Part shown: in pieces, positions 43,833-53,070 of the stretch
Position numbering within the stretch: position 1 is the stretch's first letter
How the letters are laid out: each line of letters begins with the position of its first letter
Notes under the pieces: model-generated
Databases searched by the model: none
Seen by the model: the letters and a program-made list of their open reading frames with translations, nothing else
What the model was told of the DNA's origin: nothing
Assembly: GCA_038222225.1 (NCBI GenBank)
Contig: JBBRHV010000002.1
Coordinates: 1-64,000, forward strand
Direction: 5' to 3'
Source of the DNA: JAKLFA01 sp038222225
GTDB taxonomy: Bacteria > Omnitrophota > Gorgyraeia > Zapsychrales > JANLHA01
Length of the DNA: 64,000 nucleotides
Made by a program: the position numbers and the translations under genes

Positions 43833-44897
43833 TTATCCTTGTGAAGACATTTTCTTTTCAATCTCTGCGATGCGCTCTTTCAAATCACGGATCGTACGGA
43901 CATGCTCCGGCAAAAACTTTAAGCACGCGCTGATCCTCTTGGCTTGAACATGCGGCAAGGCCGGAGATCCGAATAAGATCGATTGTGGAGGAACAGAACT
44001 CGTAACACCCGATTGAGCAGCGATCCTTGTTCCTGCTCCAATCGTCAAATGGCCGGCAATCCCAACCTGCCCGCCGACAACAACATAATCCTCAATGACT
44101 GTGCTGCCGGAAATCCCCACGTGAGCGACAATAATACACCCGCGCCCAATGCGGACATTGTGAGCGATCTGCACAAAATTGTCAATCTTTGTTCCTTCTC
44201 CGATCACGGTTTTATCAAAACGCGCCCGATCAATCGCGACATTAGCGCCGATCTCAACATCATTATGAATTTCAACCATTCCGATTTGCGGAATCTTGTG
44301 ATGAATTCCGCCTTCCGTCACAAACCCAAATCCGTCGGACCCAACGACTGTCCCGCTGTGAATAATAACCCGATCCCCGACAACCGCTTTTTCCCTGATT
44401 GTAACATTCGGATAAATCAGGCAGTCTTTGCCGATCCGTGTCTGATAGCCGACAAATGTGCCTGCCCCGATGGTTGTTCCGGAGGCAACCTCAACACCGT
44501 CCTCAATGACCGCACACGGACCGATATTCACATTCTCTGAAATATGCGCACCCACCGCCACAACAGCTGCCGGATGCACACCTTTCACTGGGTCTGGATG
44601 CTCATCAGCAAACAACAAAATAGCCTTTGAAAACGCCAACGAAGGGTTATCAACTTTTATAAGATTCTTTGAAGGAAGATCTTCCGTCTTTTGAGAGACG
44701 ATCACTCCGGAAGCCCGGGTCTGATCAAGCTGCCCGGCATATTTCATATTCGCCAAAAACGTCAAATCCCCCGCCTGAGCCTCCCGCAAGCTTGAAAATC
44801 CCCGAATATTCACAAAAGGATCCCCAAAGACTTTACCCCCTACAAAATCCGCAATCTCTGCCAATGTCTTAGTCGTAGACACCACATTTGCCCTCAT
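43833..44897 (-). CDS. lpxD: UDP-3-O-acylglucosamine N-acyltransferase LpxD
   Basis: Third lipid A enzyme, N-acylating UDP-3-O-acylglucosamine. It has a uridine-binding N-terminal domain (LTFLANMKYAGQL), a long hexapeptide-repeat helix and the catalytic His in FVQIAHNVRIG. It ends with a coiled helix ERIAEIEKKMSSQG. It is 354 aa from ATG 44897. A GTG at 44885, 6 nt after GAGG, is an alternative start with a better ribosome site. The 11-bp inverted repeat just upstream may affect expression. Confidence 0.95.
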   Translation of the reverse strand: MRANVVSTTKTLAEIADFVGGKVFGDPFVNIRGFSSLREAQAGDLTFLANMKYAGQLDQTRASGVIVSQKTEDLPSKNLIKVDNPSLAFSKAILLFADEHPDPVKGVHPAAVVAVGAHISENVNIGPCAVIEDGVEVASGTTIGAGTFVGYQTRIGKDCLIYPNVTIREKAVVGDRVIIHSGTVVGSDGFGFVTEGGIHHKIPQIGMVEIHNDVEIGANVAIDRARFDKTVIGEGTKIDNFVQIAHNVRIGRGCIIVAHVGISGSTVIEDYVVVGGQVGIAGHLTIGAGTRIAAQSGVTSSVPPQSILFGSPALPHVQAKRISACLKFLPEHVRTIRDLKERIAEIEKKMSSQG

Positions 44898-44903
44898 AAT
44901 AGT

Positions 44904-44958
44904 TTTACGGCCATCGCCCCTGAATACTGAAGAACCTTGAGGAAGCCATGGCCGTAAA
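44904..44958 (-). promoter_or_regulatory. Long hairpin in the skp-lpxD gap
   Basis: TTTACGGCCAT (44904-44914) and ATGGCCGTAAA (44948-44958) form a perfect 11-bp inverted repeat around 33 nt. It lies 7 nt upstream of the lpxD ATG. It could be an attenuator, a regulatory hairpin of the lpx part of the operon, or an operator. It lacks a clear T-tract for simple termination. Confidence 0.45.
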
Positions 44959-44971
44959 GATAGAACTAAAT

Positions 44972-45484
44972 TTATTTCTTATAATTTGCGTTCAATAATT
45001 CAAGAATCGCATCTGTCACATTCATTGTTTCTTGACCGTAGATCAAAACCCGGTCATTCAAAATAAAATCATAACCTTCCTTCTTGGCGTAACCGCTGAC
45101 CAGATCTTCAACTTCCAAAAGAATTTCACGGATCTTATCATCACGTTTCTTTGTGAGATCTGTTCCCCGGACCTGATCAAACTCACGAAGCTCAGTAATC
45201 AGCTTGTCGATTTCGTCCTGTTGCTTTTGCTTTTCATCTTCCTTTAATAATGCCAGCTTACCCTGCAATTCCTGAATTTTTTCGATCTTGACATTACGCT
45301 CTTTTTGATAAGCGTCGTGCTCAGCTTCCAGCGTTTTGTCATAATCTTTTGTCTTCTCATAATTATCGAATGTCTTGCTTAAATCAAGATATCCGATTTT
45401 CTGGGCTTGGGCCACGCCGGTCATGGAAAAAGAAACCATCAAAGCCGCTGCCACCATGAGTATAAATATTTTTTTCATATCCAA
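44972..45484 (-). CDS. skp: Periplasmic chaperone Skp/OmpH
   Basis: Holds unfolded outer-membrane proteins on their way to BamA. It has a signal peptide (MDMKKIFILMVAAALMVSFSMTGVAQA) then KIGYLDLSKTFDNYEKTKDYDK and a long charged coiled coil (about 45-130) with IQELQGKLALLKEDEKQKQQDEID, and ends YGQETMNVTDAILELLNANYKK. It is 170 aa. The position between bamA and lpxD is conserved in diderms. Confidence 0.92.
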   Translation of the reverse strand: MDMKKIFILMVAAALMVSFSMTGVAQAQKIGYLDLSKTFDNYEKTKDYDKTLEAEHDAYQKERNVKIEKIQELQGKLALLKEDEKQKQQDEIDKLITELREFDQVRGTDLTKKRDDKIREILLEVEDLVSGYAKKEGYDFILNDRVLIYGQETMNVTDAILELLNANYKK

Positions 45485-45502
45485 CCTCCTTGAGTTATAA
45501 AA

Positions 45503-47824
45503 TTAAAAGCCTCTGCTTACGCTGAAATAAAACTTTCCGGATCTGGCGCCTTCACCCGGTTGATCATTCAATGGATAGCCATAATCCAGATTGACTGGGC
45601 CAATCGGAGTTTTAAGACGCAGACCTGTACCTGTTCCGGCCTTATATCCACCGGTTCCGAAATCTGTAATCTGCGGCCAGACATTTCCAAAATCATAAAA
45701 AAGTGCGAATTTCAAAAAATCAACAAGCGGAATCGTCCATTCAACGTTGCCCACCAGTAGAGCCTCACCGCCGATCGGATCGTTGGTAATGGAATCCAAC
45801 GGACCGACTTTCCGTTCATCATATCCGCGAATTGTTCGGGCGCCACCAGCAAAAAACCGCTCAAAGATCGGAACCACACTGGAACTGCCGTACGCATTGA
45901 TAATCCCTGCCCGCAAACGAAATTCCAGCACGGAATCATATTTCAAAGGAATATTATAACTCCCTCTTCCCGAAAAACGGTAAAAATCCTTATCGAATCC
46001 GAACGGCCCGCCCGCAACATCCACTGTCCCGCTAACCAAATATCCTTTTGTCGGATTAAATGTGCTGTCGCGGATATCACGGGTCAAAGTAACGCCCATG
46101 CTGCTGACCGTGCTTTGGCCTGCTTCATCCCGCAAGGCGCTGGAAGCTGTGGCATCCACATTCGAAATATCTGTGCTCTCTAAACGATAGTTTGTGTTTC
46201 CGTAAATATATTCCGCCAACTGCTTGCCCATTCTCAAATTAACACCTTTTCGGCTTTCGTCATAAGAATATCCCGTGTCCGACGTTTTGTCGCGCTCTGA
46301 CAAATACAGATCAAACCCCCCTGAAATCGGATAATCCATGATCCATGGCTCTGTAAAACTTAATTGAAAATTATTGCGCGATGAACCAGCTTCTGCGCGG
46401 AACGACAAATCCTGGCCGCCGCCGGTAAAGGTTGGCCAATTTGTAAAATCGAAATTCTTCTGCTGGACCTCAAAGAACCCCACCAAGCTGTCAACCGTGC
46501 TATAACCACCGCCAAAATTAAATGAACCGGTTTTGGCCTCTTCAACTTGTACAACTAAATCTTTACGCTCAGGAGTGCTGGTGTCTTCAACATCATAGGT
46601 GACATCAGAAAAATATCCTAAATTCGTCAGCCGCTCCTTACTGCGGCGCAGTTTTGAGCCATCAAAACGGTCGCCAGGATAAAGCCGCAATTCTCGACGG
46701 ACCACAATATCACGGGTCCGGGTATTCCCCTGAATTTTAATCTTATTGATAAAAGCCAACTCGCCTTCGAAAACCTCCACCTGAACCGCCACGCGTCCCG
46801 TATCAGGATTAAGCGCAGTGGATTCCTTCAGTTGTGCAAAAATATAACCGCGGTCAAAATACAGGGTCCGAATTTCCGCCAGATCCAAGCTCAGCTTATC
46901 CCGGCTGAAAACATTTCCCTCTTTAATATACTTTATCGCGCTTAGAATATCTTCGGTTGAAATAATATCATTGCCTTGAATCGTTACACTGTCCACATAA
47001 TACTGTTTACCCTCTTCAATAAAGATTTTCGCAATGATTCTGCCTTTTTTGTAATCCTCAAACTCATGCCGGACCTTTGCATCAATAAAGCCTTCTTTTT
47101 CATAAAACGCCTTAATCCGCACAATGTCCTCTTCTAAAACCTGCTCTTTAAGATATCCCGAGGTGAAAATTCCATCCGGTCGTGTTTTGATGACACGCAT
47201 CAAACGCTTGTGTCTGAATTTTTCATTGCCAAAGAACTGGATTTTCCGAACCTTAACACGAACCCCTTCACTAATAATAAAATGCAGCTTGACCTTATTA
47301 TTAAGCTCATCCGCCTCTTCTTCCAGCTGGACGGTTGCTAATGTCAATCCCTTCTTTTCATAGAGGTCCTTGATCACTTTCTGGTCATCTTTTAACGCCT
47401 TACGGTCCAGAAATTTTCCCTTTTTTGTCTGCATCTTTTTCAAAAGATAGGCCGGCTTATAATACCGCAAACGGGAAAAAGTGACCTCTTCAACAACCGG
47501 TTTTTCTTCGACATTAAAAACAACTTTAAATCCGGCCCCCTGCTCTTGGCGATCGACACGGACATCAGAAAAATAGCCCGTATTATAAAGTCGTTTGAGA
47601 TCATCAGAAACAACATTCTGAATATACTCATCATTCACACGGGTTTTGATTTTAGAAAGAATCGTGGCTAAAGAAATCGTCTTGTTTCCCGTAACTTCAA
47701 TAGCAGTAACAACTTTCTTTTCTGAAGAAACCAGTGAGGTTTTCTCCGCCTGCTGGGCATACACAACAGAAGACGAACACAATAACGCAAATCCCAGTCC
47801 AATAGCGAGTAAGATTTTTTTCAT
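45503..47824 (-). CDS. bamA: Outer-membrane protein assembly factor BamA
   Basis: Core Omp85 protein inserting beta-barrels in the outer membrane. It has a signal peptide (MKKILLAIGLGFALLCSSSVVYA), five POTRA-like repeats (about 35-400, with VEEVTFSRLRYY, VRKIQFFGN, YVDSVTIQGND, IQGNTRTRDIVVRRELRLYPGDRF), and a C-terminal barrel containing RGYDERKVGP (the conserved lid motif region) and ending FYFSVSRGF with terminal Phe. It is 773 aa. I start it at MKKILLAIG (47824); the longer frame overlaps dnaB. Confidence 0.97.
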   Translation of the reverse strand: MKKILLAIGLGFALLCSSSVVYAQQAEKTSLVSSEKKVVTAIEVTGNKTISLATILSKIKTRVNDEYIQNVVSDDLKRLYNTGYFSDVRVDRQEQGAGFKVVFNVEEKPVVEEVTFSRLRYYKPAYLLKKMQTKKGKFLDRKALKDDQKVIKDLYEKKGLTLATVQLEEEADELNNKVKLHFIISEGVRVKVRKIQFFGNEKFRHKRLMRVIKTRPDGIFTSGYLKEQVLEEDIVRIKAFYEKEGFIDAKVRHEFEDYKKGRIIAKIFIEEGKQYYVDSVTIQGNDIISTEDILSAIKYIKEGNVFSRDKLSLDLAEIRTLYFDRGYIFAQLKESTALNPDTGRVAVQVEVFEGELAFINKIKIQGNTRTRDIVVRRELRLYPGDRFDGSKLRRSKERLTNLGYFSDVTYDVEDTSTPERKDLVVQVEEAKTGSFNFGGGYSTVDSLVGFFEVQQKNFDFTNWPTFTGGGQDLSFRAEAGSSRNNFQLSFTEPWIMDYPISGGFDLYLSERDKTSDTGYSYDESRKGVNLRMGKQLAEYIYGNTNYRLESTDISNVDATASSALRDEAGQSTVSSMGVTLTRDIRDSTFNPTKGYLVSGTVDVAGGPFGFDKDFYRFSGRGSYNIPLKYDSVLEFRLRAGIINAYGSSSVVPIFERFFAGGARTIRGYDERKVGPLDSITNDPIGGEALLVGNVEWTIPLVDFLKFALFYDFGNVWPQITDFGTGGYKAGTGTGLRLKTPIGPVNLDYGYPLNDQPGEGARSGKFYFSVSRGF

Positions 47825-47858
47825 AATGAAACGATTATACGGTCTCCCCAAAGGGATG

Positions 47859-49190
47859 TCAATCAACATGTGCAAGATTTTCAAAACGAACAAACTCCTT
47901 TAAGAACGCCATCTTAAATGAACCCACCGGACCGTTACGCTGCTTGGCGATGATAACGTCTGCCTTACCCCGATTGTCTTCTGTAGGATTATAATATTCC
48001 TCCCGCATCAATAAAATGACCACATCCGCGTCCTGCTCAATAGCCCCAGATTCTCTCAGATCTGAAAGTTGAGGGCGATGGTCCTGCCGGCTTTCGACTG
48101 CCCGTGACAGCTGACTCAACGCAACAATCGGGACCTTCAGCTCGCGGGCTAACGCCTTAATGGAACGGGATATTTCGGAGATCTCCTGCTGACGGCTGTC
48201 GGAGCGGGTATGCCCGCGCATCAGCTGCAAGTAATCCAGAACGATCAGCTGAATGTCATACTGCGATTTTAACCGACGCGCCTTAGCCCGCAGCTCCAGG
48301 GCTGAGATCGCCGGAGTATCATCAATAAAAATTTTGGCGTTGGACAATCGTCCTGCCGCCTTCGTCAACAAAGGCCAATCCGACGGAGAAAGAAATCCCG
48401 TGCGCACTTTATGCGCATCCACACGGGCCTGAGAACAGAGCATGCGCTGAACCAGCTGTTCTTTCGACATCTCAAGACTGAAAATAGCAACCGGCCGTTG
48501 AGCCTCAATTCCAACATATTCCACAATGGAACCTGCCAAGGCGCTTTTCCCCATAGACGGGCGCCCGGCCAAAATAATCAGATCAGAAGACTGCAGGCCT
48601 GAGGTCATACGGTCAAAATCCATAAACCCCGTCGCAATACCGGTCACTTTTTCTTTTTTCTGAAAAAGCTTATCAATCTTTTCAATGCTTTGTTTGACCA
48701 AATCCTTGATATTGACAGCGCTTTGCCGATGTTTGATCTCGGAAATCTCAAAAATCAACTCCTCCGCCCGATCCACAATATCATCAATATCTGAGCCGCC
48801 GGCATAACAGGTGTTCACGATCTCAGTAGAATTTTTAATCAAATTCCTTAAAATTCCTTTAGCCTTGACAATATCTGCATAATGCTCCACATTGGCAGAT
48901 GTCGGAACAATCTCCGCCAACTGCGATAAATATGGCAGCCCGCCCACCCGGTCAAGATTCGCATCTCCCCGAAGACGATCGGACAAGGTGATCAAATCAA
49001 CGTTTTTTCTCTGATTATATAATTCAAGAATGGTCTGATAAATAATGCGGTGGGCGTCTTCGTAGAACCACGCAACGTCTAATGTTTCGAGAGCGATGCC
49101 GATGGCTTCCTCATCAATCAACATCGCTCCCAAAACAGATTGTTCCGCTTCAATATTTTGCGGAGGAATTTTTATTTCTTGGCTACCCAT
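47859..49190 (-). CDS. dnaB: Replicative DNA helicase DnaB
   Basis: Hexameric helicase at the replication fork. It has an N-terminal domain with PPQNIEAEQSVLGAMLIDEEAI, Walker A GRPSMGKSALAG, IFSLEMSKEQLVQRML, and DADVVILLMREEYY near the end. It is 443 aa. Its start overlaps the rplI 3' end by 19 nt, with rplI-dnaB linkage as in many bacteria. Confidence 0.97.
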   Translation of the reverse strand: MGSQEIKIPPQNIEAEQSVLGAMLIDEEAIGIALETLDVAWFYEDAHRIIYQTILELYNQRKNVDLITLSDRLRGDANLDRVGGLPYLSQLAEIVPTSANVEHYADIVKAKGILRNLIKNSTEIVNTCYAGGSDIDDIVDRAEELIFEISEIKHRQSAVNIKDLVKQSIEKIDKLFQKKEKVTGIATGFMDFDRMTSGLQSSDLIILAGRPSMGKSALAGSIVEYVGIEAQRPVAIFSLEMSKEQLVQRMLCSQARVDAHKVRTGFLSPSDWPLLTKAAGRLSNAKIFIDDTPAISALELRAKARRLKSQYDIQLIVLDYLQLMRGHTRSDSRQQEISEISRSIKALARELKVPIVALSQLSRAVESRQDHRPQLSDLRESGAIEQDADVVILLMREEYYNPTEDNRGKADVIIAKQRNGPVGSFKMAFLKEFVRFENLAHVD

Positions 49191-49615
49191 ACTCGGACTT
49201 TAGCCTTTACATCCGGATGTAGTTGAACACCGACATCATAAATGCCCAGCTCATCGATCGGTTTTTCCAGTTCAATAGCTTTTTTGTCAAGTTCAAAACC
49301 TTCATCGCTGAAGGCCTTGACAATATCCGCCTCTGTGACCGAACCGTACATCTTTTCAAGGTCATTGACTTCCACGGTTATGGTAATCGAAGTCTTCTCC
49401 AGCTTTTCGAGCAAAAGCTGAGCCTCACTCCTTTTTTGCGCATCCTCCCCCGCCTGCTTCGCCTTTTGCAGCTCAATCCTTTTCAGATTGGTTGGCGTAG
49501 CAATAAACGCTATGCTCTTGGGCAAAAGATAATTGCGCGCATAACCGTCTTTGACCTTGACGACATCTCCGACTTTGCCGAGCTTCTTAACAGTTTGACA
49601 AAGAATAACTTCCAT
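49172..49615 (-). CDS. rplI: 50S ribosomal protein bL9
   Basis: Large-subunit protein with an elongated two-domain form. It begins MEVILCQTVKKLGKVGDVVKVKDGYARNYLLP, an unmistakable bL9 start, with a helical linker and the C-terminal domain ending VRVWVAKK. It is 147 aa. Located in rpsF-ssb-rpsR-rplI-dnaB. Confidence 0.97.
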   Translation of the reverse strand: MEVILCQTVKKLGKVGDVVKVKDGYARNYLLPKSIAFIATPTNLKRIELQKAKQAGEDAQKRSEAQLLLEKLEKTSITITVEVNDLEKMYGSVTEADIVKAFSDEGFELDKKAIELEKPIDELGIYDVGVQLHPDVKAKVRVWVAKK

Positions 49616-49675
49616 GATGTGTCCTTTATTTATGCATTAGACGATAAACACACTGTATTTCTCGATTTCACGACG

Positions 49676-49695
49676 AATAGCCCTGACTGGCTATT
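49676..49695 (-). terminator. Weak hairpin at the rpsR stop codon
   Basis: AATAGCC (49676-49682) pairs with GGCTATT (49689-49695) around a 6-nt loop, overlapping the rpsR stop. There is no T-tract, so it may be a processing or attenuation hairpin between rpsR and rplI, not a full terminator. Confidence 0.3.
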
Positions 49696-49942
49696 TGCGC
49701 TTCGCAGCGCCGACCGGCAATAACCCCAAATAACGGGCTCGCTTAATCGCGTTAGAAATCTGTCGCTGCTGAGGTGCCGTAACACCGCTTAATCGACGAG
49801 AAATAATTTTTCCGCGGTCCGTTAAATATTTCCTGATCAGATCCACATCTTTATATGAAATCTGCAGAGTCTTTTCAATGACATATTTAATGGAACGTTT
49901 TCTCGGTTTTAAAATTTTTTTTCGAAACGTTTTCTTAACCAA
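49691..49942 (-). CDS. rpsR: 30S ribosomal protein bS18
   Basis: Small basic ribosomal protein that binds next to bS6. DVDLIRKYLTDRGKIISRRLSGVTAPQQRQISNAIKRARYLGLLP is diagnostic. It is 83 aa with no CxxC zinc pair. A basic N-terminal tail (MVKKTFRKKILKPRKRS) is typical. It lies between ssb and rplI. Confidence 0.97.
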   Translation of the reverse strand: MVKKTFRKKILKPRKRSIKYVIEKTLQISYKDVDLIRKYLTDRGKIISRRLSGVTAPQQRQISNAIKRARYLGLLPVGAAKRK

Positions 49943-49978
49943 TTCTCTCCTCCTTAACCCATCGATATCAAAATCGTT

Positions 49979-50413
49979 TTATTCATCCCAAACCACATCC
50001 TCGGGCATAATCGCATGATCATCAGCCGGATGATCCAAGGATAATCCATCCCCTCCTGCGCCTTCTTCACCCTGCCCCGGTGAAAACTTACCTAAAAACT
50101 GAACCCGTTCCGCACGCACATCAATCGTGCTGCGCTTTTGCCCATCGGATGTTTCCCATGAGCGGGATTGAAGCACGCCTTCCACAAAAATCGGGCTTCC
50201 CTTCTTTAAATACTGACAGCAAGCCTCAGCCTGTTTGTCCCACACCGTTACCGTCAAAAAACAAACATCTTCCTTTAATTCGCCTGTCTTATCCCGGAAA
50301 CGACGATTGACCGCAAGACCTAAATTCGCGACGGGAACTCCTGCCGGTGTATATCTCAGCTCTGGGTCACGCGTCAGATTTCCGATTAAAAACGTTTTGT
50401 TCAAATTCGCCAT
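49979..50413 (-). CDS. ssb: Single-stranded DNA-binding protein
   Basis: Coats single-stranded DNA in replication and repair. The OB-fold starts NKTFLIGNLTRDPELRYTPAGVPVANLGLAVNR, with FLTVTVWDKQAEACCQYLKKGSPIFVEGVLQSRSW. The tail ends AIMPEDVVWDE, an acidic C-terminus though not the usual DDIPF. It is 144 aa. Linked with rpsF and rpsR. Confidence 0.96.
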   Translation of the reverse strand: MANLNKTFLIGNLTRDPELRYTPAGVPVANLGLAVNRRFRDKTGELKEDVCFLTVTVWDKQAEACCQYLKKGSPIFVEGVLQSRSWETSDGQKRSTIDVRAERVQFLGKFSPGQGEEGAGGDGLSLDHPADDHAIMPEDVVWDE

Positions 50414-50483
50414 TGTCTCCTCCTACCACGTAATAATGTTAATTCACACAAAACCCCATGCCCAATCTCCCGACTGGCCTGAT

Positions 50484-50774
50484 TTACTTGCCTGCCGCCA
50501 CGATCAAGGACCTTAAAACCCGCTCATTCAACTTTAACGCGCGCCTAAATTCCGCGTTCTTCGCTGAGCTTCCTTCATAGTTGATCATATAATATGTTCC
50601 TTCCGTGCATTTCTTCATGCGAAAAGACATTTTATTTTTGTCGATCCATACCTGACGGTTGATCACCTTACCATCACATTTGACAATAGCCTCGCCGATC
50701 TCTTTCAACACGGCTTCTTTTTGCTCCTGCGGAAGTGTCGCATCCACAATAACCACTAATTCGTACTTATTCAT
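50484..50774 (-). CDS. rpsF: 30S ribosomal protein bS6
   Basis: Small-subunit protein binding bS18. It begins MNKYELVVIVDATLPQEQKEAVLKEI and has GTYYMINYEGSSAKNAEFRRALKLNERVLRSLIV. It is 96 aa with no long acidic tail. The start overlaps pth by 8 nt. A 70-nt gap to ssb follows. Confidence 0.96.
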   Translation of the reverse strand: MNKYELVVIVDATLPQEQKEAVLKEIGEAIVKCDGKVINRQVWIDKNKMSFRMKKCTEGTYYMINYEGSSAKNAEFRRALKLNERVLRSLIVAAGK

Positions 50775-51357
50775 TATCCTTCCTTTTGTTGAATTGACTC
50801 ATAACCTTTTCTATATCATCTTCCTTCATCCATACCTGACAACAATCAACCGCTTCCGAAATAAAACCATCCAGCTGTTGACGCTCTTCCTTTGTGAAGG
50901 CCGACAAAACATAATCTGCCGGATCCTGTCGGGATGGAGGACTACCTACCCCTAAACGCAATCGCGTAAAATTCTGATCGCCGAAACTCTCAATAATAGA
51001 TTTCAGGCCGTTATGCCCGCCGTCACTGCCCTTCATTCTTAATCGCAATTGACCGAGATCCAAGCTAAAATCATCACACACAATCAAATTCTGCGCCAAA
51101 TCGACTTTATAATAGGAACTCGCCGCCGCAACAGCCTGACCAGATAAATTCATGTACGTCATGGGCATCAGCACAATGACTTTACATTCTCCCACACGGC
51201 CTTGAGCTTCAAGCCCTTTACAAAACCGGCTTGCAGAAAATGAGGCCCCCATGTCTTGAACCAGACGCTTCACAACTAAAAATCCCAAGTTGTGCCGTGT
51301 CCATTCATATTGTGCCCCGGGATTACCCAACCCAGCGATCAGCTTTGTCTGCAACAA
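50767..51357 (-). CDS. pth: Peptidyl-tRNA hydrolase
   Basis: Frees tRNA from drop-off peptidyl-tRNA. It has AGLGNPGAQYEWTRHNLGF with the catalytic His, MPMTYMNLSGQAV, VCDDFSLDLGQLRLRMKGSDGGHNGLKSI and RLGVGSP. It is 196 aa with all key residues. It lies in the rplY-pth-rpsF order. Confidence 0.97.
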   Translation of the reverse strand: MLQTKLIAGLGNPGAQYEWTRHNLGFLVVKRLVQDMGASFSASRFCKGLEAQGRVGECKVIVLMPMTYMNLSGQAVAAASSYYKVDLAQNLIVCDDFSLDLGQLRLRMKGSDGGHNGLKSIIESFGDQNFTRLRLGVGSPPSRQDPADYVLSAFTKEERQQLDGFISEAVDCCQVWMKEDDIEKVMSQFNKRKDNE

Positions 51358-51382
51358 TCCTTCTGTTCCTTATCATCAAATC

Positions 51383-52069
51383 TTACTTATCAGCGGTTTT
51401 GGCCTTATCGCCAGAATCCTCATCTGTTTTTGCCTTTTCCTTCTTGATCACTTCCGGTTCCGCCCCCGATTCCACCTCAACAACTTCTTCCGATTCGCGC
51501 ATCGGCGGAATCAAAGAAAAAATAATCGCATCCGGATCATGTTCGGTTTCAACTCCAGAGGGCAGCTGAATATCCGAAACACAAATCACATCACCGATTT
51601 CAAGAGCGGTCACATCAACCGCGATCTGTTCAGGAATGTCCTTTGGCAGACAGATGATATCCAATTCCCAAAGAATGTGCTCTAGCGATCCTTTATCACG
51701 CTTAACACCGACCGCTTCCCCTTTAGGAACCAACGGAACACGAATCTCAATCTTATCCTGAAGCGAGATCCGCTTAAAATCAATATGCATGGTCTTGCCG
51801 GTCACGCAATGCTGTTGTTCTTCCTTAACGATAGCCGAATAATCATGGATGCTTTTTTCTCCGTCTACAACATTCAAATGAAACAAAACCTCTCCATGAT
51901 GCTGACGGCGCACCCGCTCATAGGCCTTGCGGTCAATCTGAACCGGAGTCGCTTCTTCGCCACCCCCATAAATAATCCCAGGAATCACTTCCCCCTTGCG
52001 ACGGAGAGCCTTGACCTTCTGGCCTCCTATGTCACTGCGAATTTGAACATCAATTTTAACTTCTTCCAT
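51383..52069 (-). CDS. rplY: 50S ribosomal protein bL25/general stress protein Ctc
   Basis: Binds 5S rRNA. It is the two-domain CTC form, 228 aa: an N-terminal L25 domain (RSDIGGQKVKALRRKGEVIPGIIYGGGE) and a C-terminal TL5-like beta domain (VPKGEAVGVKRDKGSLEH, HDPDAIIFSLIPP), then an acidic/lysine tail. Order prs-rplY-pth matches Bacillus prs-ctc-spoVC. Confidence 0.94.
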   Translation of the reverse strand: MEEVKIDVQIRSDIGGQKVKALRRKGEVIPGIIYGGGEEATPVQIDRKAYERVRRQHHGEVLFHLNVVDGEKSIHDYSAIVKEEQQHCVTGKTMHIDFKRISLQDKIEIRVPLVPKGEAVGVKRDKGSLEHILWELDIICLPKDIPEQIAVDVTALEIGDVICVSDIQLPSGVETEHDPDAIIFSLIPPMRESEEVVEVESGAEPEVIKKEKAKTDEDSGDKAKTADK

Positions 52070-52114
52070 TGCTCACGTCCTACTTTTGTATCAAACGGTT
52101 AAACAGGATTTAAT

Positions 52115-53059
52115 TTACTCAAATAAACAACTGATCGAAGCCTCATTGTGAATACGATAAATCGCATCAGCCAACAACGGTGCAATTGTGACCGTTGTAA
52201 TCTTCGGATTCGATTTTGTCTTTCGGAACGGAATACTGTCTGTAATGACCACCTCTCTTAAAACCTTGCAATCCTGAATTCTTTGAAGTGCGTTGCCCGA
52301 AAGAACGCCATGGCTTACCGCCGCATACACCTCAACGGCGCCCTTTTTACGCAGACTTTCAGCTGCCTCAACCAAAGATCCAGCCGTCGCAGCGATGTCA
52401 TCAACAATGACCGCGATCTTATTGCGCACGGCGCCTAAAATATGCATGACTTCTGTTTTTTCAGGGCTTGTCCGACGCTTATCAACAACCGCCAATGACG
52501 CGCCCAAACGCTTCGAATAAGCACGAGCCATCTTAATACTTCCCACATCCGGAGAAACAACCACCAATTTTCTCCGGTCCAGATTCTTCGTGCGGAAATA
52601 ATCGCATAAAGAATTGATCGCGTACAGATGATCCACCGGGATATCAAAAAACCCCTGGATCTGACTCGCATGCAGGTCCATCGTCAAAACACGATCAGCC
52701 CCTGCCCCATAAATCAGATTAGCAACCAGCTTGGCGGTGATCGGAACCCGCGGTTTATCTTTGCGGTCCTGGCGGGCATACCCATAATAAGGCAGCACAG
52801 CCGTAATTCGCTTGGCAGACGCCCGGCGAGCAGCATCGATAAGAACCAAAAGCTCCATCAAATTATCATTGGCAGGCGGACATGTCGGCTGAACAATAAA
52901 CGTGTCTTTCCCGCGGATATTTTCCAAGATCTGAACGCGAATCTCTCCTTCGCTAAAACGCCCGACCAATGCCTTGGTCAGAGAAATATGAAGGTTCTTG
53001 CAAATCCTTTTTCCAAGCTCCGGATTCGCGTTGCCAACCACAATGGCTAACCCATCCAT
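52115..53059 (-). CDS. prs: Ribose-phosphate pyrophosphokinase
   Basis: Makes PRPP for nucleotides, His and NAD; pyrE and hisG in this window use it. It has FSEGEIRVQILENIRGKDTFIVQPTC, YYGYARQDRKDKPR and the PRPP-binding VIVDDIAATAGSL. It is 314 aa, class I type. Directly downstream of glmU (11-nt gap), as in Firmicutes. Confidence 0.97.
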   Translation of the reverse strand: MDGLAIVVGNANPELGKRICKNLHISLTKALVGRFSEGEIRVQILENIRGKDTFIVQPTCPPANDNLMELLVLIDAARRASAKRITAVLPYYGYARQDRKDKPRVPITAKLVANLIYGAGADRVLTMDLHASQIQGFFDIPVDHLYAINSLCDYFRTKNLDRRKLVVVSPDVGSIKMARAYSKRLGASLAVVDKRRTSPEKTEVMHILGAVRNKIAVIVDDIAATAGSLVEAAESLRKKGAVEVYAAVSHGVLSGNALQRIQDCKVLREVVITDSIPFRKTKSNPKITTVTIAPLLADAIYRIHNEASISCLFE

Positions 53060-53070
53060 GAACCGTCTCC

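Noticed and set aside
47825..47893. Longer BamA start at 47893
   Set aside because: It overlaps dnaB and precedes the clear signal peptide at MKKILLAIG.
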